Source: Chloromonas sp. AAM2
Taxonomy: Eukaryota; Chlorophyta; Chlorophyceae; Chlamydomonadales; Chlamydomonadaceae
Direction: 5' to 3'
Assembly (NCBI GenBank): GCA_004335635.1
Contig: QAXH01005245.1
Coordinates: 2,749 to 30,294, forward strand
DNA length: 27,546 bases
Position numbers and translations under genes: made by a program. Of the stretch, positions 24,501 through 27,203 are shown piece by piece. The notes under the pieces were generated by a model. That model searched no databases. It was not told where the DNA came from and saw nothing but the letters and a program-made list of their open reading frames with translations. The first letter of the stretch is position 1; each line of letters begins with the position of its first letter.

Positions 24501-27170
24501 CACATCTTCCCGCTCGTCCACCGCCGTCTCATCCCTCAATGACTCAGCCATCACCACGTCACACAAGCATGCAGCCTCAACCATGCCACGCATGGAAGAA
24601 AACCGACAGTCAGCTCCTCAGGTCAGTCCTTCTATCTAGCACCGTTTGTTGTTTTCCATTATGGAAATTCATTAGTTCTGCAAAAGAAGGCGCAAAAACC
24701 GACAAGAAAGCTAGAGCAGAAACCAGACGGAACTGACCCAAACTTGCCAATGTCAGGATGAATAAAATGATAAGGTGTTTTTTGCTGCCAAAACACTGCC
24801 GCAGGTTCCGTTGTCGGGAATGGCATCGAGTAGTGGCGGGGTGGGAGCGGGAATGGGGGACGGTGGGAGCGCAGCGCTGGCGGGCGGAAGTTGGAGGGAC
24901 GGGGGTGGGAGTACGATCATGGGAACGCATCCCTCGATGGATGTGAGCGGGGGCGGAGGGGGTGGGACGCAGGGGGGCGGGGAGGGCGGGACGGGGGGCG
25001 GGGCTGCCGGGCCGGCACGAACGGCCACAGTCGGGCCGCGAAGCACCGGTGGTGGTCGGTTCCTCATTTCAAGGTGAGAGAAGTGTTTTACATCATCGTG
25101 TGAAATCACTGGGTCACATCCCAAGCCCTTTTGCTACACTTTTTTTTGCTTCGCACGTGCTTGTGGTGCCTGCACTTGATGCATCAAACGCCATCACCAT
25201 GATGAGAAGCAAGCTCTGCCAGCCATTCAGGCAAAAGTCAGCCAGCAAGATCGAAGCAGGATGGAACAATCAAATTTGCTGAAATGTTTGCTCAAAGCCA
25301 GCATCATAGCGAGACGGCCAGCCAGGTTATGCCGTGCAAGAGCGGTTGTGTGTATGTGTGCATGTGTTTTGCAGGCCTGAGCTCGCCATGTGTCTGCTTA
25401 GTGAGGTGGCGTTTGCATGTGATGAGGAGTTCATGCGGGAGGGGTGCCTGCCCCTGCTGCTGCATGCATGCTGCGTCATGCTGGACGCAGGTAGGCCGGA
25501 GTGACATGCCCAATACCCCAGCCACATGTCATTTTCAAAACGAATCTCCATTTCCAAACGGCAGCAGGTCGTCAGTGCCAGTGTCGTGGATAACACCTGT
25601 GTAGAGCCGGATTAATAATGCCAGCAGTCTGAAAGCCAGCTGTCATTTGTGTTTGTGTGTGGCAGTGTCGTTCTCATTGGTGGCGTTGTTGATCACCATC
25701 GTACACAGAAACTGATCATATGCTAGACTCTGGTGTGCGATGTGTGTTTATCAACTATGCGCAGTCAGTGATAAGCTTGGTACACAATCACAAACCTGAG
25801 AGAAATCAATACGGTAATTGCTTAGTCACGATTATTTGATTAGTTTTTGCACCACTGGCGTGTGTTTTTGTGTACTGTGTGTTCGGTGCATTACAATCAT
25901 ATGGTTATGTTATGTAAAATATGAACAAACACTCACTGATTAGTGACAAGAAAGAACACCTCTTCGCTGCAAACCCCTCTGTCACCAATGCGCGGTGTGT
26001 GCGCTGTGCCCAGAGTCGCCCCTGGTACACAGCCACGCCGCGCTGCTGCTGACCGCCCTCGTGCACTCGGTGGGCAGCTACCACCAGGAACAGGCGCAGG
26101 AGAAGGGAAGCCAGGTTGACATGGAGCAGGTGCGGCTCGACATAACAGCGACTGGTTCGGTATGCCTTCCTTGACACGTGTGACGGATTGCGCTCAAGAA
26201 CCTTGCCTGACATACAGTGGGCATACAGTGTGCATGCCACTGTGCCGGCGTTGTGCGTGTGGGGGTCCATACCTTCCTGGATTACATGGCCTGTGACATC
26301 CATACTGCTCTTCACCTTCATGCGTGGAAATTGCGCTCCCAGTGCGGATTATCTTGCCTGTTTCCTTACCGTGCCTGCGTGTGTGAGAAAGTGCGTGCTG
26401 AGCGGTCACACCTGCTCGTCACCTTCTAGGATGAAGCACTCCTGGTGTACAACACATGCCTGGCTTAGATGGCCTGTTGAGACAGTCTCAGTGCTTCGCG
26501 TGCCACTCCTGCCACACCCGGTTCAGGTGGCCTGTTTCCATACCAATCGAATGCTTTCTGTGTGCTTGCGTGTGCGTTGCAGCTGCACCAGTTAGTTCGT
26601 TTCCTCCAGTCCATGCGCGGCAAGCGGCTGTGGGCGTGCGAGGACGCGAGCTGTGCGGCGCCGGAAGTGCCCTCATACGCAGCGCTCAGTGGCCTGGTCA
26701 CGGCAACTGCAAGGGCTCTGCACTGGGTGGACGATTTGCAGGTGAAAAAGACTGAATGGCACAAGGGGCAGAATATGGTACAGGGTGTGAGGATTAGATA
26801 TGAGTGACCTGCATGTGAAGGGAACCAGCTTCACAGTGGGTTCTAATCAGCATGGGAGGCCGCTTATGAGTGGAAATCAGGAATCATTTGTTGATATGAC
26901 TGTCAATCTGCACACGAGGATGAGGATCAGGGCTGTGCACTGGTAGACAATCTCAGGTGAAACGAATCATATACAACGTTATTTGAGACAAACAGGACAT
27001 GTGAGTGGAAGCACTTGGAAAACGTTGGGTGTGCAGATGAAGCACATCAGATCTAGTTCGCGGCTTTGTAAGTGATCTGCATAGTCCTGTGGTAAAATAC
27101 TGGTTGCCACTGCCATGACGGTCCATCAAGGGGTGCCATGTGTGCGTCATGTGGTGTGTGTGTCATGTGA

Positions 27171-27203
<33 letters not shown>

